Shown here one piece after another: positions 1 through 11,267 of a stretch of 64,000 nucleotides of DNA; positions within the stretch are counted from its first letter, which is position 1; every line of letters begins with the position of its first letter. The position numbers and the translations under genes were made by a program. This stretch comes from Sesamum alatum. Taxonomy: Eukaryota; Streptophyta; Magnoliopsida; Lamiales; Pedaliaceae. The notes beneath the pieces were generated by a model. That model did no database searches. It was not told the DNA's origin and worked only from the letters and a program-made list of their open reading frames with translations. Location: NCBI GenBank assembly GCA_034509735.1, contig JACGWO010000012.1, positions 3,038,001 through 3,102,000 on the forward strand, given 5' to 3'.

Positions 1-27
1 GTCTTGTGATTTTCGCCCAGCGAACCT

Positions 28-56
28 CTGATAACCCGTGGATCACGGGTTATCAG
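28..56. repeat. Perfect inverted repeat (hairpin, 13-bp arms)
   Basis: Positions 28-40 (CTGATAACCCGTG) and 44-56 are exact reverse complements around a 3-bp loop. A decayed second version of the same motif lies at about 81-104 (tagccc / gggcta). The two sit about 50 bp apart. Their role is unknown; they may belong to the non-coding end of the element whose coding remnant follows. Confidence 0.7.
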
Positions 57-401
57 GAATCCGTTTCAGAAATCGAATCTCTGATAGCCCTTGGGTCACG
101 GGCTAACTTGTGCTCGCTTCTGCAGATTTTTGACTCTTTTTTCTACGTTTGAGCTCTTTGCTTGTATTCGTCTTTTATTCCACGAAAACTCCTAAATGTC
201 ACAAATGTAACCAAGAACAAGCATTATATCGAGAGAAAATAAGGATGTAAAAACAAGAATATATTGTATAATTTCCCCTAATCAAATCTAAAATTGAGAG
301 GGCTCGTATTATTAGACGGCAAGCTGAATAAAAATATTATTGTTATAATATTGTCGTTATTAAATCTCATAAAAACATTCTTGCCGATTTTCTGACGAGA
401 T

Positions 402-1713
402 ATGGAAGCATCTGAAGCAAACTCCATCATCATGAGATTCAGACACCTCAGGAAAACACTTGATGAGCTTGAAAAGAAGTTTGAACAACTAACGATTAAA
501 GCCCAAGTAGTTGGTCAAGTGGAACAAGTTGATCTTGAAACTGTCTGGATCACCATCAAGAGTACCGTACTTGCTTCTAGCACATTACAAACACTAATGA
601 AATTAATACGAAAAGCATCATCTTCGGTGATAAGCTGAAAATTATGGGCATAGGGCTCTAAACCTACACTTAGAGAATATGGCTCTAAACCTGTATCGGC
701 ATATTCGAATACTGCTTGCACAAGGCCATCATTGGACTCTGGTGAAGAGGCAACAATTAAATCATAGAAAGTGCAAATTCCTAATAGTTCAAGTCAACCC
801 AGCACCTCTACAGTCGAATGGGGAGAAATTAACCTTATTCCAATGATAGGCACCTCTAAGATTAATACAAATGAATGTAATTCCTTTGTTTCTGCTCAGC
901 AGTATACCAAAGTACATGAGAAAAGTTATTTCCTGCACAGGTTTTAACCCGAGCAAGACATAGTAGACATATCTGAGAAATATAATAGGACTTGGGAGCT
1001 CGAAGGGTCTAACCCAGAAGAAATTAGGGAGTTTTTATGATTTTGGGTCTCTTGCTCCAGTTTATACTACGACACCTGGATTTCCAGAAATCTCAAAACT
1101 TCCGAAATGGATTGTTGAAACGGTTTATGACTCATGACAAAACAATCCCCACTTAAACGATGAGACATTTTGGAACTCAAGTTCATTTCAATTACTCCAG
1201 AAATTACAAAAAAGGGTTCTCATCTAGCATTCCCCTTTCAAATTACAGAGACCCGACATGGCAACATTTAACAGAATTAAGGTTGCAATAAGAGAAGCTC
1301 CTTTGTTGTCATCCCTCAATGAGGATGAAATCTCGCTTAAAAAGGCTCGGGGATTTTGGGTCTGTCTCACTGGGATGGATAAAGTCAAGTTTCCATTTAA
1401 GATACTTTCAAATAAATTAATTGCATCATTCCTGCTAAATTCTATGACAGGAAAAAGTACCGAGTTTGCAGAATGCCTATTCGAGAAAAAGAGAATGCTT
1501 GTGTGGAAAAATGAGTTGCCTGCAACGGAGGCTACTAGAAAGAAGGCATGCAACATGATGCACGTAGAACAATGGCATAATTGCATATGGCCTTGTTGTA
1601 TATTACAGGAGAAACCTTTGTTTGTAATAAAGATCCAGGTGACCCAAAAAAAGTCTGAATCCAAACCAGAGAAAGGTAAAAGACACCTAAACGATTTTTA
1701 CAAGACAAGGTAA
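402..1713 (+). pseudogene. Degenerate coding remnant, family not identified
   Basis: The stretch is less AT-rich than its surroundings and holds two readable plus-strand pieces, 402-638 (78 codons, charged and heptad-like) and 1258-1713 (151 codons, rich in Lys/Arg/Glu with several Cys residues, WPCC near its end). Between them several frames read as protein but are broken by stops and shifts. A reverse-strand frame at 1224-1664 is probably a shadow. The length and composition suggest an old retroelement or endogenous plant pararetrovirus-like sequence. No reverse transcriptase, protease or movement-protein motif is visible, so that assignment is only a guess. Confidence 0.3.
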
Positions 1714-2294
1714 ACAACTCAAAATGTAAAAAACTTAAGGAAAGGGCTGTCTGCATGGGCAAACAAAAGAGCACACAGTCTGAAAAGCAGGATGGCAACA
1801 ACTAGAAAAATAGTGGCCGACAAGAAATAAAGGCCACAGTTGGAAAACAGGAGCCATAAGTAGGTGAAGGACGCAATGGCGTCATCTGAAACAAGTTTGA
1901 AGTTTGAGTTTAAAGTCCATGAACTATTATAACTAAGGATTTAAGAAGCAGATAGGGACCATCGCAAATTTTCACCAACTCTTCAAATACTAGTAGAATC
2001 CTCAAAACTTTTGACAAGTGATGGTATGATATAACCTGCCATATTAATTATCACTGAAGTACTTTTAAATCATTTAAATAAAATATTCACCATAAAATAA
2101 TGAAGTTTTACTACATTACAAATAATCATATTTCCACATGAATAAGATATTTAAATTGGGACGTGATTAAATAGTACTCACTATGACAAAAGAGAAGAGT
2201 AACGACAAAAAAAAAAATTAAACGATAATTTTAACATTGTGACTAATAGTATATTTTTGTATCTTGCAAAATAATAAATTTCAGTTTTTAATAA
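1714..2294. other. Non-coding, nothing recognisable
   Basis: AT-rich sequence after the coding remnant. I see no open frame, RNA gene or repeat boundary before the MITE target site at 2295. Confidence 0.6.
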
Positions 2295-2303
2295 TAATAA
2301 TTA

Positions 2304-3112
2304 GGGTTAAATACACTTTGCCCCCTTGAATTATCCTTGACATGACATTTACTCTCTAAACTAATAAATGTAATACTTATCTCCCTAATTAGACAAAAGT
2401 TACTCCTCACGTCTTGAATAATTATATTATTCTCAATATATTTTAGTATTTTGTACATTAATCATCACCAAATTATTTTCGAACTAAAAAGAATTTGTAA
2501 TAAGTTAAGAATGTGAATTAAAAGTGGAGTGGTAACTAGTATATATAGTAGATACACAACAATACAATATCCCAACAAAAAAATCTTTTACATGAAGTTT
2601 TTGTGTATTTATTGCATTCATTCATTAGTTAACTTAAACTTTTTTTGTGTATATATTTTATAATTTGAACTATTTTACAAACTCAAGTTATAAATTTGGT
2701 GTAATTATAGTAGATACACAATAAAAAACTTTCATGTAAAAGGATTTTATTAATTTTGTAATAAAATTAAGTTATAAACTATTTAATTTTTTTTAAATAA
2801 TTAATGCGTAATTACATATTTGTTTTTTAAATATATTATTTTTATATTATATTTTGTTGTGTATCTATTATATATATTAACTTATTACTCCACTTTTAAT
2901 TTAAATTTTTCACTTATTAAAAAATCTTTTTAGTTAGAAAATAAATTTGTGATGATTTAATGTGCAAAATACTAAAATATATTGATAATAGTATAACTAT
3001 TCAAGGCATGAGGGGTAATTTTATCCAATCAAAGAGATAAGTGATATATTTATTAGTTTAGGGGGTAAATATCACATCAATGATAATTCAGATGGCAAAG
3101 TGTATTTAACCC
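2304..3112. mobile_element. Foldback MITE, Mutator-like, 809 bp, exact 9-bp TSD
   Basis: The element starts GGGTTAAATACACTTTGCC and ends with its reverse complement. An exact 9-bp direct repeat, TAATAATTA, flanks it at 2295-2303 and 3113-3121. The left and right ~270 bp are inverted copies of each other, so the element can fold into one long hairpin. A 9-bp target duplication is the hallmark of Mutator-like elements. No transposase frame is present, so it is non-autonomous. Confidence 0.85.
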
Positions 3113-3258
3113 TAATAATTATCTTGTAAAAATTTGCCACCAACAAGAATTAGTCAAAAAGTTGGGCACAAAGTTTTCATTAAATGAATCAATGGCATAT
3201 AAACAGCGACAACCTAATAATAATTATTATTTATTATCACCATAAATGTAATTACTAA

Positions 3259-4338
3259 TGGATAATATGTATTTGAGTCCTCAATTTTTTACTTTAACTT
3301 CAAAATAGTCCCTATTATTTCAACTGATTTCTAATTAGTTCTCCAATGAACGACTTTCTCATATCCCTTTTGAAACTCTTATTTTCTTTTACATAAAATT
3401 ATTTGTCATTTACTTTTTATTTTTAGTTACAATTTAATCCTTCTATTTTCAAACTTGAAAAAATATAACCGTTTTAATTGGAATAATATATTGTTGGCCA
3501 GTTATTCATATAATAACTTGATTAATGATATAGTAACATATTTTGTAAATTTAATGAACTTATTGAATTTTTTAAATAAAAAAATATTTGAATACATAAG
3601 TTGGATAACAAAAATTTGGATAAAAAAATAGAGCAACAATATTTAAACAAAAAACTTCTAAAACTAGACTGTAAATAAGAAAATAAATATGACATTTAAA
3701 ATGTTGAAGAGTGGGGTATATAAAGCCCTTTATTCATTCAAACGTTCTTTTATTTGAAAAATTCAAGGAGCAATAAATTCACGATAATTATGTTGAATAT
3801 GTCATTAATTAAATTATTATCTATACTTTTATATAATTGAAAATCACCATTTTTTTTCTTCAATTTTTTTCCATTTTTTATTTTTTAAATTAGTTTATGA
3901 ATTAGTTTTCTTTTTCTCAACTTCTATTTCTCTTCTTGTTCTCTCGCTCTCTTTTTTTCAATAGTTTCTCATAACTTTCTTCTACTTTTTAAATATTTTT
4001 TAATTGTTCAATTGACAAATGTATATATATATATTAAAATAATAATTAGTTTCTAAAATTTAAAACTAAATGTGAACAAACATCCAAAAAATTATCCCAG
4101 TGATAAATTTCTTCCAATTAAATAATTATTATTTTCTAAATTTATGTATGAGGGACAAAATTACAATAAAAATGAAAAGTGAAGCACTAAAATAATTTTC
4201 TGTAAAAAAGAAAAAGAAAATTTTTATAGGGTAATATGATAAAATTACCACTAGAGGGACCAATTTAAAATTATTTGAAAAGATAGAGACTATTTTAAAG
4301 TTGATATTAAATATAGAGGATTAAAATAAATTTTACCC
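3259..4338. mobile_element. Foldback MITE, Mutator-like, about 1.08 kb
   Basis: Both ends read as inverted copies (left gataatatgtatttgagtcc, right complement ggtaaaatttattttaatcc) and the similarity continues inward for well over 100 bp. The flanks AATTACTAA (3250-3258) and AATTATTAA (4339-4347) match at 8 of 9 bases, consistent with a decayed 9-bp target duplication. The interior is AT-rich with no coding capacity. This looks like the oldest of the local cluster. Confidence 0.65.
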
Positions 4339-4394
4339 AATTATTAATAATTATAACTTTATACAAAATTATTATCATTAATAGTTATATTATA

Positions 4395-4893
4395 GGGTTA
4401 ATTACATTTAGACCCCCTCTGAAAATGTATAATTATACTTTCCCCCAAAGAAGTTTTAAAATTACATTTACATCCCCTCTAAAAATTCTTTGTTTACACC
4501 TTACCTCCATTCGTTAAAGTTTGGGCGGAAAATGTTCATTTCAACAAAAATAATTACATAAATTTTTAATTTTACCTCTCATTTAACATTCTCGTGCAAT
4601 AATTTTGTACTTATAAAGAAAAAATATAATAATATTGGCCTCACTCCATACATATACGTTACACTTATTCTCTTATAAGTACAAAAATATACATGAGATT
4701 GTTAAATGATGGGAAAAATTGAAAATTTGTGTAATTATTTTTGTTGACGTGAACATTTTTCGTCCAAACTCTAATAGATGGGGGTCAGGTGTAAACAGAG
4801 AATTTTCAGAGGGGGTGTAAGTGTAATTTCAAAACCTTTTTGAAGAAAAGTGTAATTATACATTCTTAGAGGGGGTGTAAATACAATTAACCC
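4395..4893. mobile_element. Foldback MITE, Mutator-like, 499 bp, exact 9-bp TSD
   Basis: Terminal inverted repeats begin gggttaattacatttagacc and ggttaattgtatttacacc (right complement). Both carry CCCCCTCT-type motifs and the arms extend about 200 bp each. TATATTATA occurs at 4386-4394 and 4894-4902. No open frame is present. Confidence 0.85.
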
Positions 4894-5046
4894 TATATTA
4901 TAACAAGATCATCCATTCGTCGTACATTGCATCTGTGGCTTATTTCCAGCCGCAAGATCACTGACAATTGTCATGTAAATCAACACATATTTTGTTTAGG
5001 TTAGGTCTGTACATACTAGACCTAATTAATAAAAAATATCTTTGAC

Positions 5047-5417
5047 GGGAAAATTGTAATTTTAGTTTTAAAATGTAAGATGGTATGCAATATTAATTCC
5101 ATATTTTTTGAAATAATCAATATTAGTCTCATATTTTAGGAAATTATTGCAAAATTCGTCCCGTTATTGCAATATTAGTCCCACACGTTAGCAAAATATT
5201 ACAAAGTTAGTCCCACAATTTAGTAAAATGTTGCAAAATTAGTCCCAAAATTAGTACCGAATTTTACAAAGTTAATCCAAATATTGCAATGTTTTTACGG
5301 TGGAACTAACTTTGCAATGTGTTCTTAAAGTGTGAGACTAATATTAACTATTTCAAGAAGTATGAGACTAATCTTACAATTATCGTATATTTTGGGATTA
5401 AAATTACAATGTTCTCG
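5047..5417. mobile_element. Foldback MITE, Mutator-like, 371 bp, exact 9-bp TSD
   Basis: The unusually GC-rich target duplication ATCTTTGAC is exact at 5038-5046 and 5418-5426. The ends are related inverted repeats (gggaaaattgtaatttt; right complement cgagaacattgtaatttt). The interior contains repeated 'attagtcccacA'-type motifs in both orientations. There is no coding capacity. Confidence 0.8.
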
Positions 5418-5626
5418 ATCTTTGACAAATTGGTTCAATCGATTTAGAAAATTATCTTGCCTTGATTGGTTGAATTTATTTTCATTATCAATGTTAATTT
5501 TTTATTATTTTTTATTGAGTTTCGATTTTGTACGGTCAGAACTGAAAAATATGTTTGATTAGAATATTATGTGATAGTTTTTTTACGAAAAGACGAGGTA
5601 TTGTGTTTGAATTATAATATTTTATA

Positions 5627-6046
5627 GAATAAATTACAGTCATCTTTTCTAAGATTTGACATAAATATAAATACTTTCTTGTTGTTTGAAAAAATACAAG
5701 TAACCCCCTGAGATTTGTAATTCTTAACCAAAGGCCTGAAATTGATCATTTTGCCCTTGAATTTTTTATTAAAATTGTAGAAAAATCAATCAAGACAAAT
5801 TGCATTATTGCTCCTCAATGTAAAATATTTAAGAAACCTCTCCCTGTGATTGTAGTCCAAAAAATTTTAAATTAAATAAAAAATAATTCAATGCATAAGG
5901 GCATTTTCAATCCACCCATAAAAATGGATGAAAATGAGTTATTTGTTAGACGGTTACAAACCTCCGAGGATATTTGTAATTTTTCAAATAATGAGGGAAT
6001 ATTTGTAATTATTTCAAACCTCAGGCGATGTAGCTGTAATTTACCC
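5627..6046. mobile_element. Foldback MITE, Mutator-like, 420 bp, exact 9-bp TSD
   Basis: TATTTTATA flanks the element exactly (5618-5626, 6047-6055). The right end is CTGTAATTTACCC; the left end is decayed to gaataaattacag. Its left part matches the complement of the right part of the element at 23215-23640, for example the run ccaaaggcctgaaattgatc, so the two are copies of one family in opposite orientations. Confidence 0.85.
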
Positions 6047-6332
6047 TATTTTATAATGGTTTTCTTACGAAAAAAAAACATGATATATTGTAATAATTTT
6101 TTTGGTATGAAAAAAACATGACAAGGTGAATTTTCTAGAATTAATGATTTAATCTCACAAGAAAAAAAAAAAAGAAAAAGAAAAACAAGGACCTAAGTAA
6201 ACATGATTTCGTAATTTGAAATAGTATATAATTGAAAATGGGTACTTGAAACAGAACCAAACATATGAAATAGTATATCACATATTTTGGATAGTAAATT
6301 TTCTTTCCAAAAGTATAATTTATAACTTAAGG
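6047..6332. other. AT-rich spacer, nothing recognisable
   Basis: Poly-A-rich sequence between the MITE and the LTR-like region. A short minus-strand frame across 6193-6402 has no sign of being real. Confidence 0.6.
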
Positions 6333-8957
6333 TGTGACAGCCATCCGTAATTACAATCAATTTTATAATAAATTCATCTTTAAGCTCAATATGACAGCTC
6401 ATAATGTCACTAATATATTACATAGGCATCACGTAATACATACGTCATCAAAATATTGTATTTAATTCCTAACCTTAGCATTTATAAATATAAGAAAAAG
6501 AAAAAGTACAGTTTCTAGTTATTACAGAACTTAAAATACAAATTTACTGAAAGTCTGATATATATGTGCTATTATGCAACTAGGGCTCCCGCTCAATATA
6601 TTCCTACTGCCCCACCTAGTAATACTGATGATCGGCTTATGATTCACCATTCGGTTAGTCATTGTGACTTATATCCTGAAAAATACATGGCAAGGGATGA
6701 GCTGCCTACTCAATAATTATAGCTAATTAATATATATATATATACATACACATGCGCACTAGAAGAAATTCCATACAGTTGACACTAGCCAACAATCATT
6801 CACCATGCAATTATCACGGAATCACAAAATAGTCAATATTAATAATCATAAATAGATACACAACATGATATACTCGAAATTATAGTTTATTCTTTTAGGG
6901 CCCTGCTTACCTAAGCTGGAGTATATTCAATGATTTTGCCGACTCTCATCACCTCAATCAATATCATACAATCGTAGGCCCAAGGTACCCATCGTATATG
7001 GTATCCCCACACTGGCCAAGTGTGTAGCAATATTAGCATAGGACATCACGTCAAACATGGCACCCCCACACCACCCCAGTGTGTAGCCATCAGCACAGAA
7101 TATTCCCCGCTACCCGGAATAGCTCGGTACCCGTCGCACCATGGTACCTAGCTGTATATTCATTTTTCTCATATCACAAGTCACATCATCGATTTATCAT
7201 CATGACAACACATAGCTCGTCATCAATCACATCACCATAAACCATTAAATATGCCCGAGGTCAGGTAAGTCATCTTTTCATCTCAATTCACATCATTTCC
7301 ATCAATAATCTCATTATTCAATTTCAATCCACAATAAAAAGTATGGCAACACACGATCATTCATTCTTTTTTCTTACACCATAAATTCATATAAGCGTGT
7401 AATGACAACTTCACATAATAACAAAGGAATCCAGACCCATAGCCAACAATTCACGATTACATATACAAAACAAGAGTATATATTCATATATATATATATA
7501 TATACAAATCCAATTAACTATACTTACCTCAAATCTCAAAACGATTACATTAGTAAATGGGGCTAATCAACCCTCTACTTTATCTCCGCGTCCTAGAATA
7601 AATTATAATATGTATAATCAATATATCAAAAATGTTGTAAATGCTAGCTAAAATATTAAATAATATTCTTTTTTTTTCACGAATCTTTTAATATTTTATT
7701 ATATCAAAATTTAAACCTCCGTTCCATTTTTTCTAATTAATGGACATTCTAAGCCTCCCAAATATATATATCTAATTTATCTATTAACTCATGAGTTTAT
7801 TTTATCAAACCCCTCATATTTTTATAACTATCGTTCTCTATAATATCCCTAAATGAAATTACTACAAATATCCCATATTTCATTTTAACCCATATAATAT
7901 TTCTCAAATACAATTCTCTAATATTTCTCAAACATAATTTTTTGGGTTAATTATACTAACCTCCCCTATTACTATGGGAATATACAAATTCCTCCCTCTT
8001 ACTATCAAAATTACATAAACTTCCCTTTCAAAGATACCCACCTTACAAATTGCCCCTTCCGTTAGCCAACTTAATGGATTTTGCTGATGCCATAAAAAAA
8101 ATTGATCTAAACTTTCTATAATACCCTCAACATACGTAACTCTATTTTTATGACTTAAATACCCCTTAGGAGTAATTTGTTATTTTTAAATTTGAAAAGG
8201 GTGTATACTTGTAACTTTTAGTATATTATTTCATAATATTTTTTTAATCACATACTGTACTGTATGTGTAGGTTGTGACATTAATTTATATTCCTAACAA
8301 TCATTAAAGCTTGTAAATTTAGTTGAAATTATATTATTTTATAAAAAATAAAGCTTATATTTTGAAAAAAAAAATACTTGAAGATATTTTGGTCGACTTC
8401 TATTTTCAAGTTTATTGAATTATTTTTAGTTTTATAAATGGAGGGCAAAATGGTCATTTAAGCATATACCGTTAAATTTGACTAACACATGTTAGTCAGA
8501 GGGGCAATCTGTAATTTTCATAATAAAACGGGAGAATTTGTATATTCCCATAATAGCAGGGGAGGTCAGTGTAATTAACCCTAATTTTTTTACTATTCCT
8601 ATTAATTTTTGCCAATTCTTCACAATTATAACAATTATTCGGACACTAGTACATATAATTATGTGTTTGATCAATAAATTCGATAAATTTTAAATAATAC
8701 TTATAAAAATGATTAAATCTAATAGATTAAATAATTTTAATTTATTGACTAGAATAACCCCATTCCAATTATATATATCCTTGATCACTAATTTATATAA
8801 ATACTCAAATTCAATAAATTTTTTGATTAAATAGTAAATTGGATAGTACAAATCATATTTAATAAATACACTAATTAAATAATATTAATATAATAATTAA
8901 TTTATAATTTATCATAAAATATACTAACCTGTTTTCGCGTCTGAAACTCACACATTT
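6333..8957 (-). mobile_element. Possible old solo LTR of a Ty3/gypsy element
   Basis: The plus strand begins TGTGACAGCC at 6333, whose complement (GGCTGTCACA) is a typical end of long chromovirus-type LTRs. The region is GC-richer near 6900-7150 and contains paired motifs (ccccacactggcc / cccagtgtgtagcc). On the minus strand there is a splice-donor-like GAGGTAAGTATAG near 7525. The other end (about 8957) is uncertain and no target duplication could be matched. A younger MITE (7944-8581) lies inside it. Confidence 0.3.
7944..8581. mobile_element. Foldback MITE, Mutator-like, 638 bp, exact 9-bp TSD
   Basis: Inverted ends gggttaattatactaacctc / gggttaattacactgacctc (right complement) continue as cccctattactatgggaata against cccctgctattatgggaata. 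TAATTTTTT flanks it at 7935-7943 and 8582-8590. There is no coding capacity. Confidence 0.85.
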
Positions 8958-9091
8958 GAGTGTGTGTAAATGTGTGTGTTTAATTGTTAATATATGTTGA
9001 ATTTGCTTTCTTTATTTGTAAGTTAAACATGTATGTGTCTTGAATTGGTGAGGCAGCCACATAATTTATATCTCCCCTTTTTTTTTATAAT
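8591..9091. other. AT-rich spacer
   Basis: More than 80% A+T by eye. It contains a short GTGTGTGTAAATGTGTGTG run near 8960-8980. No gene or element end is seen before the CACTA-1 target site at 9092. Confidence 0.6.
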
Positions 9092-9384
9092 TTTCACTAC
9101 AAAAAATGCGGGAATAGGAACGGTAAGGTATGACCGTTTCAGTTACCGTTCGACATAGGAACGGTTGTAGGAACTATTGTGGAACAGTAAACCATTGATG
9201 ACGTCACAGTCGTGCCAATTGTAATAGAAATTAATAGGAATGGTCGGACCGTTCCTATTAGAGTGCCAAAAATGGCGAGCCAATTTGTACACCTATAACC
9301 GTCCCTAAAGGGGACCTGATATATTTTGGACTTCAATTTGGAACACATGTGTGAGATTTAGAACGGCAGGCCTACCGGGAACAC

Positions 9385-10639
9385 TAGGGGTGCAAACGAG
9401 CCGAGCTCGGCCAAAAATTCGAGCTCGAGCTCGACGAGCTCGTATCATACAGGCTCGAGCTCGAGCTCGAGCTCACAGTGCTCAGCTCACGAGCTCGATT
9501 TTTTTTTTTCTAAAACAACGAAAATATATGGACTATTCTATATTGGAATACATTATTCAAAAATTTAATATGAACTAGAAAGAAGACATTCACAAAAACC
9601 AAAAAAGAAAAAAAAAAAGCAATACGATAAAAGAATTAAGTTCAATGCTCAAACTAACAAGTAGCACCCATAAATTAAATTCAGCTAAATTTGTACAACC
9701 CCATCAGTCCAATCATTTAAGTTTACAAGAAACCCATTGAAACAATAAAAAAGTTAAACATTGCAATCAATACGTAAGCATCAGCAAGACACGGGGTGCT
9801 CTCCATGTCTATCATATGACAACTCATATGAATTGTATTAAATATATTTTTACAAAAAAATTGTCAAGATGTACTAAATTATTGATTAAGCTTGTTTCTA
9901 GATAATATAAACCAAAATACCATATGTTAATATCATCTAAAACTTAAATATAAGATATTGTAATAATTATAATATATGGTAAATTTTGAAACAAATCCAT
10001 TTTGTTGTAGTAGATATTAAAATTATAACGATAAAATTCATACAAACTGTCTTGAATATTCATTTTAAAAAAAAATTATCAAAAACGTATTAAATCGTTG
10101 ATTAAGCTTGTTTTTGGATAATATAAATTAAATTACCATAGTTTAATATCATCTAAAACTAAAATATGACATATTGACTAATAATTTACTATATGATGAA
10201 TTTCGAAACAAATGCATTTTGTTGCAGTGAATATTGTAATGTAACAATAAAATTCCTATGAATTGTATTGGATATTTATTTAAGAAAATATCAAACTCGT
10301 ACTAAGTTGTTGCTTAAGTTTGTTTTTAGAATATATAAATAAATATACCATATTTTATTATTATATAAAACTAAAATAATAGATATATTGAGTAATAATT
10401 CTAATATATAGTGAAATTTTAATATAAACTTAATATGATATTAAAATATACTTAAATATATAAATATATGTATAAATAAAAAATAAAAAATAAAAAAATA
10501 ATTAAAAAAAAAAGGTGTGAGCTTGCCAGCCGGCTCGCGAGCTCACGAACACAAGGAATTGAGCTCGAGCTCGAGCTCGCTAGGCTCGAGCTCGAGCCGA
10601 GCTCGAAATCGAGCCGGCTCGGCTCAACTTGCACCCCTA
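9385..10639. mobile_element. Non-autonomous hAT element, 1255 bp, nested in CACTA-1
   Basis: Terminal inverted repeats TAGGGGTGCAA ... TTGCACCCCTA are followed by subterminal (GAGCTC)n-rich palindromic sequence at both ends. The 8-bp GGGAACAC is exact at 9377-9384 and 10640-10647, the standard hAT duplication length. The target was a GGAAC-containing repeat of CACTA-1, so it is younger than that insertion. The interior is AT-rich, mostly tandem repeat, and has no transposase. Confidence 0.9.
9831..10450. repeat. Three tandem copies of a ~215-bp unit inside the hAT element
   Basis: Units begin near 9831 (aattgtatta), 10045 (aactgtctt) and 10261 (aattgtattg). Shared landmarks in each include a gattaagcttgtttt-type run, an ataccata-type run with 'aatatcatctaaaac' in the first two, and 'aaacaaatccattttgttg' in the first two. 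The copies are clearly diverged, so the array is old relative to the element or was carried in with it. Confidence 0.75.
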
Positions 10640-11267
10640 GGGAACACTGACCGTTACTGTATGTGTTCCAAAGACCGTGTCAATTTGGACAGGTTAGCTG
10701 ACTGTTCCAACATGTAGTCCTACAAGAGGCCCTTTTATGCCATGGGGAAAAATGTGATGCAATTACCGTTCCAAATTACGGGTATATAGTAAGTGCAATT
10801 GTGTTATAAGTACCGGTCCAAAATGTACTCCAAGTAGGAACGGTCCGTTTTTGTTGTGCCTCATACCGTTCCTAATATGCGCTAACGGCTATATTACAAC
10901 AGTAACATTACCGTTCCTGTTGCCTTTCCTGAGACCATTCCTAAAGCTGGAACAACGGCTATATTTCAACGGCTAGTTTTGTGTTCCAAATAATATTCCA
11001 ATGCCCGTTCCAATGTTTTCAATATATATGTCCCCCTTTTTTGTCATTGTTCTTATACTTACTCTCTAACTCATTTTATATTTGTAACTCCCCCGCTTGA
11101 TTCTTTATACGAAAAATCGAACATATCAATTACCGACCGCGAATTTTGCATTGATATTGATAGGTGTTTTGCTCAGGTAAGTATGCAAAATTCTGTTATT
11201 TTTTCATATATTAACTAATTTACTCTCGTCATTTAATTGCTGTTGTGAATTATACGTAGGACCAATC

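Larger units (their letters stand above)
9107..11000. promoter_or_regulatory. 5' subterminal GGAACGGT repeat region of CACTA-1
   Basis: Multiple direct and inverted copies of the motif (a)GGAACGGT / ACCGTTCC occur at 9116-9380 and continue at 10640-11000 on the far side of the inserted hAT element. In En/Spm elements such subterminal motifs bind the TnpA protein; that role is inferred here. The region also contains the presumed promoter of the transposase gene. Confidence 0.7.
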
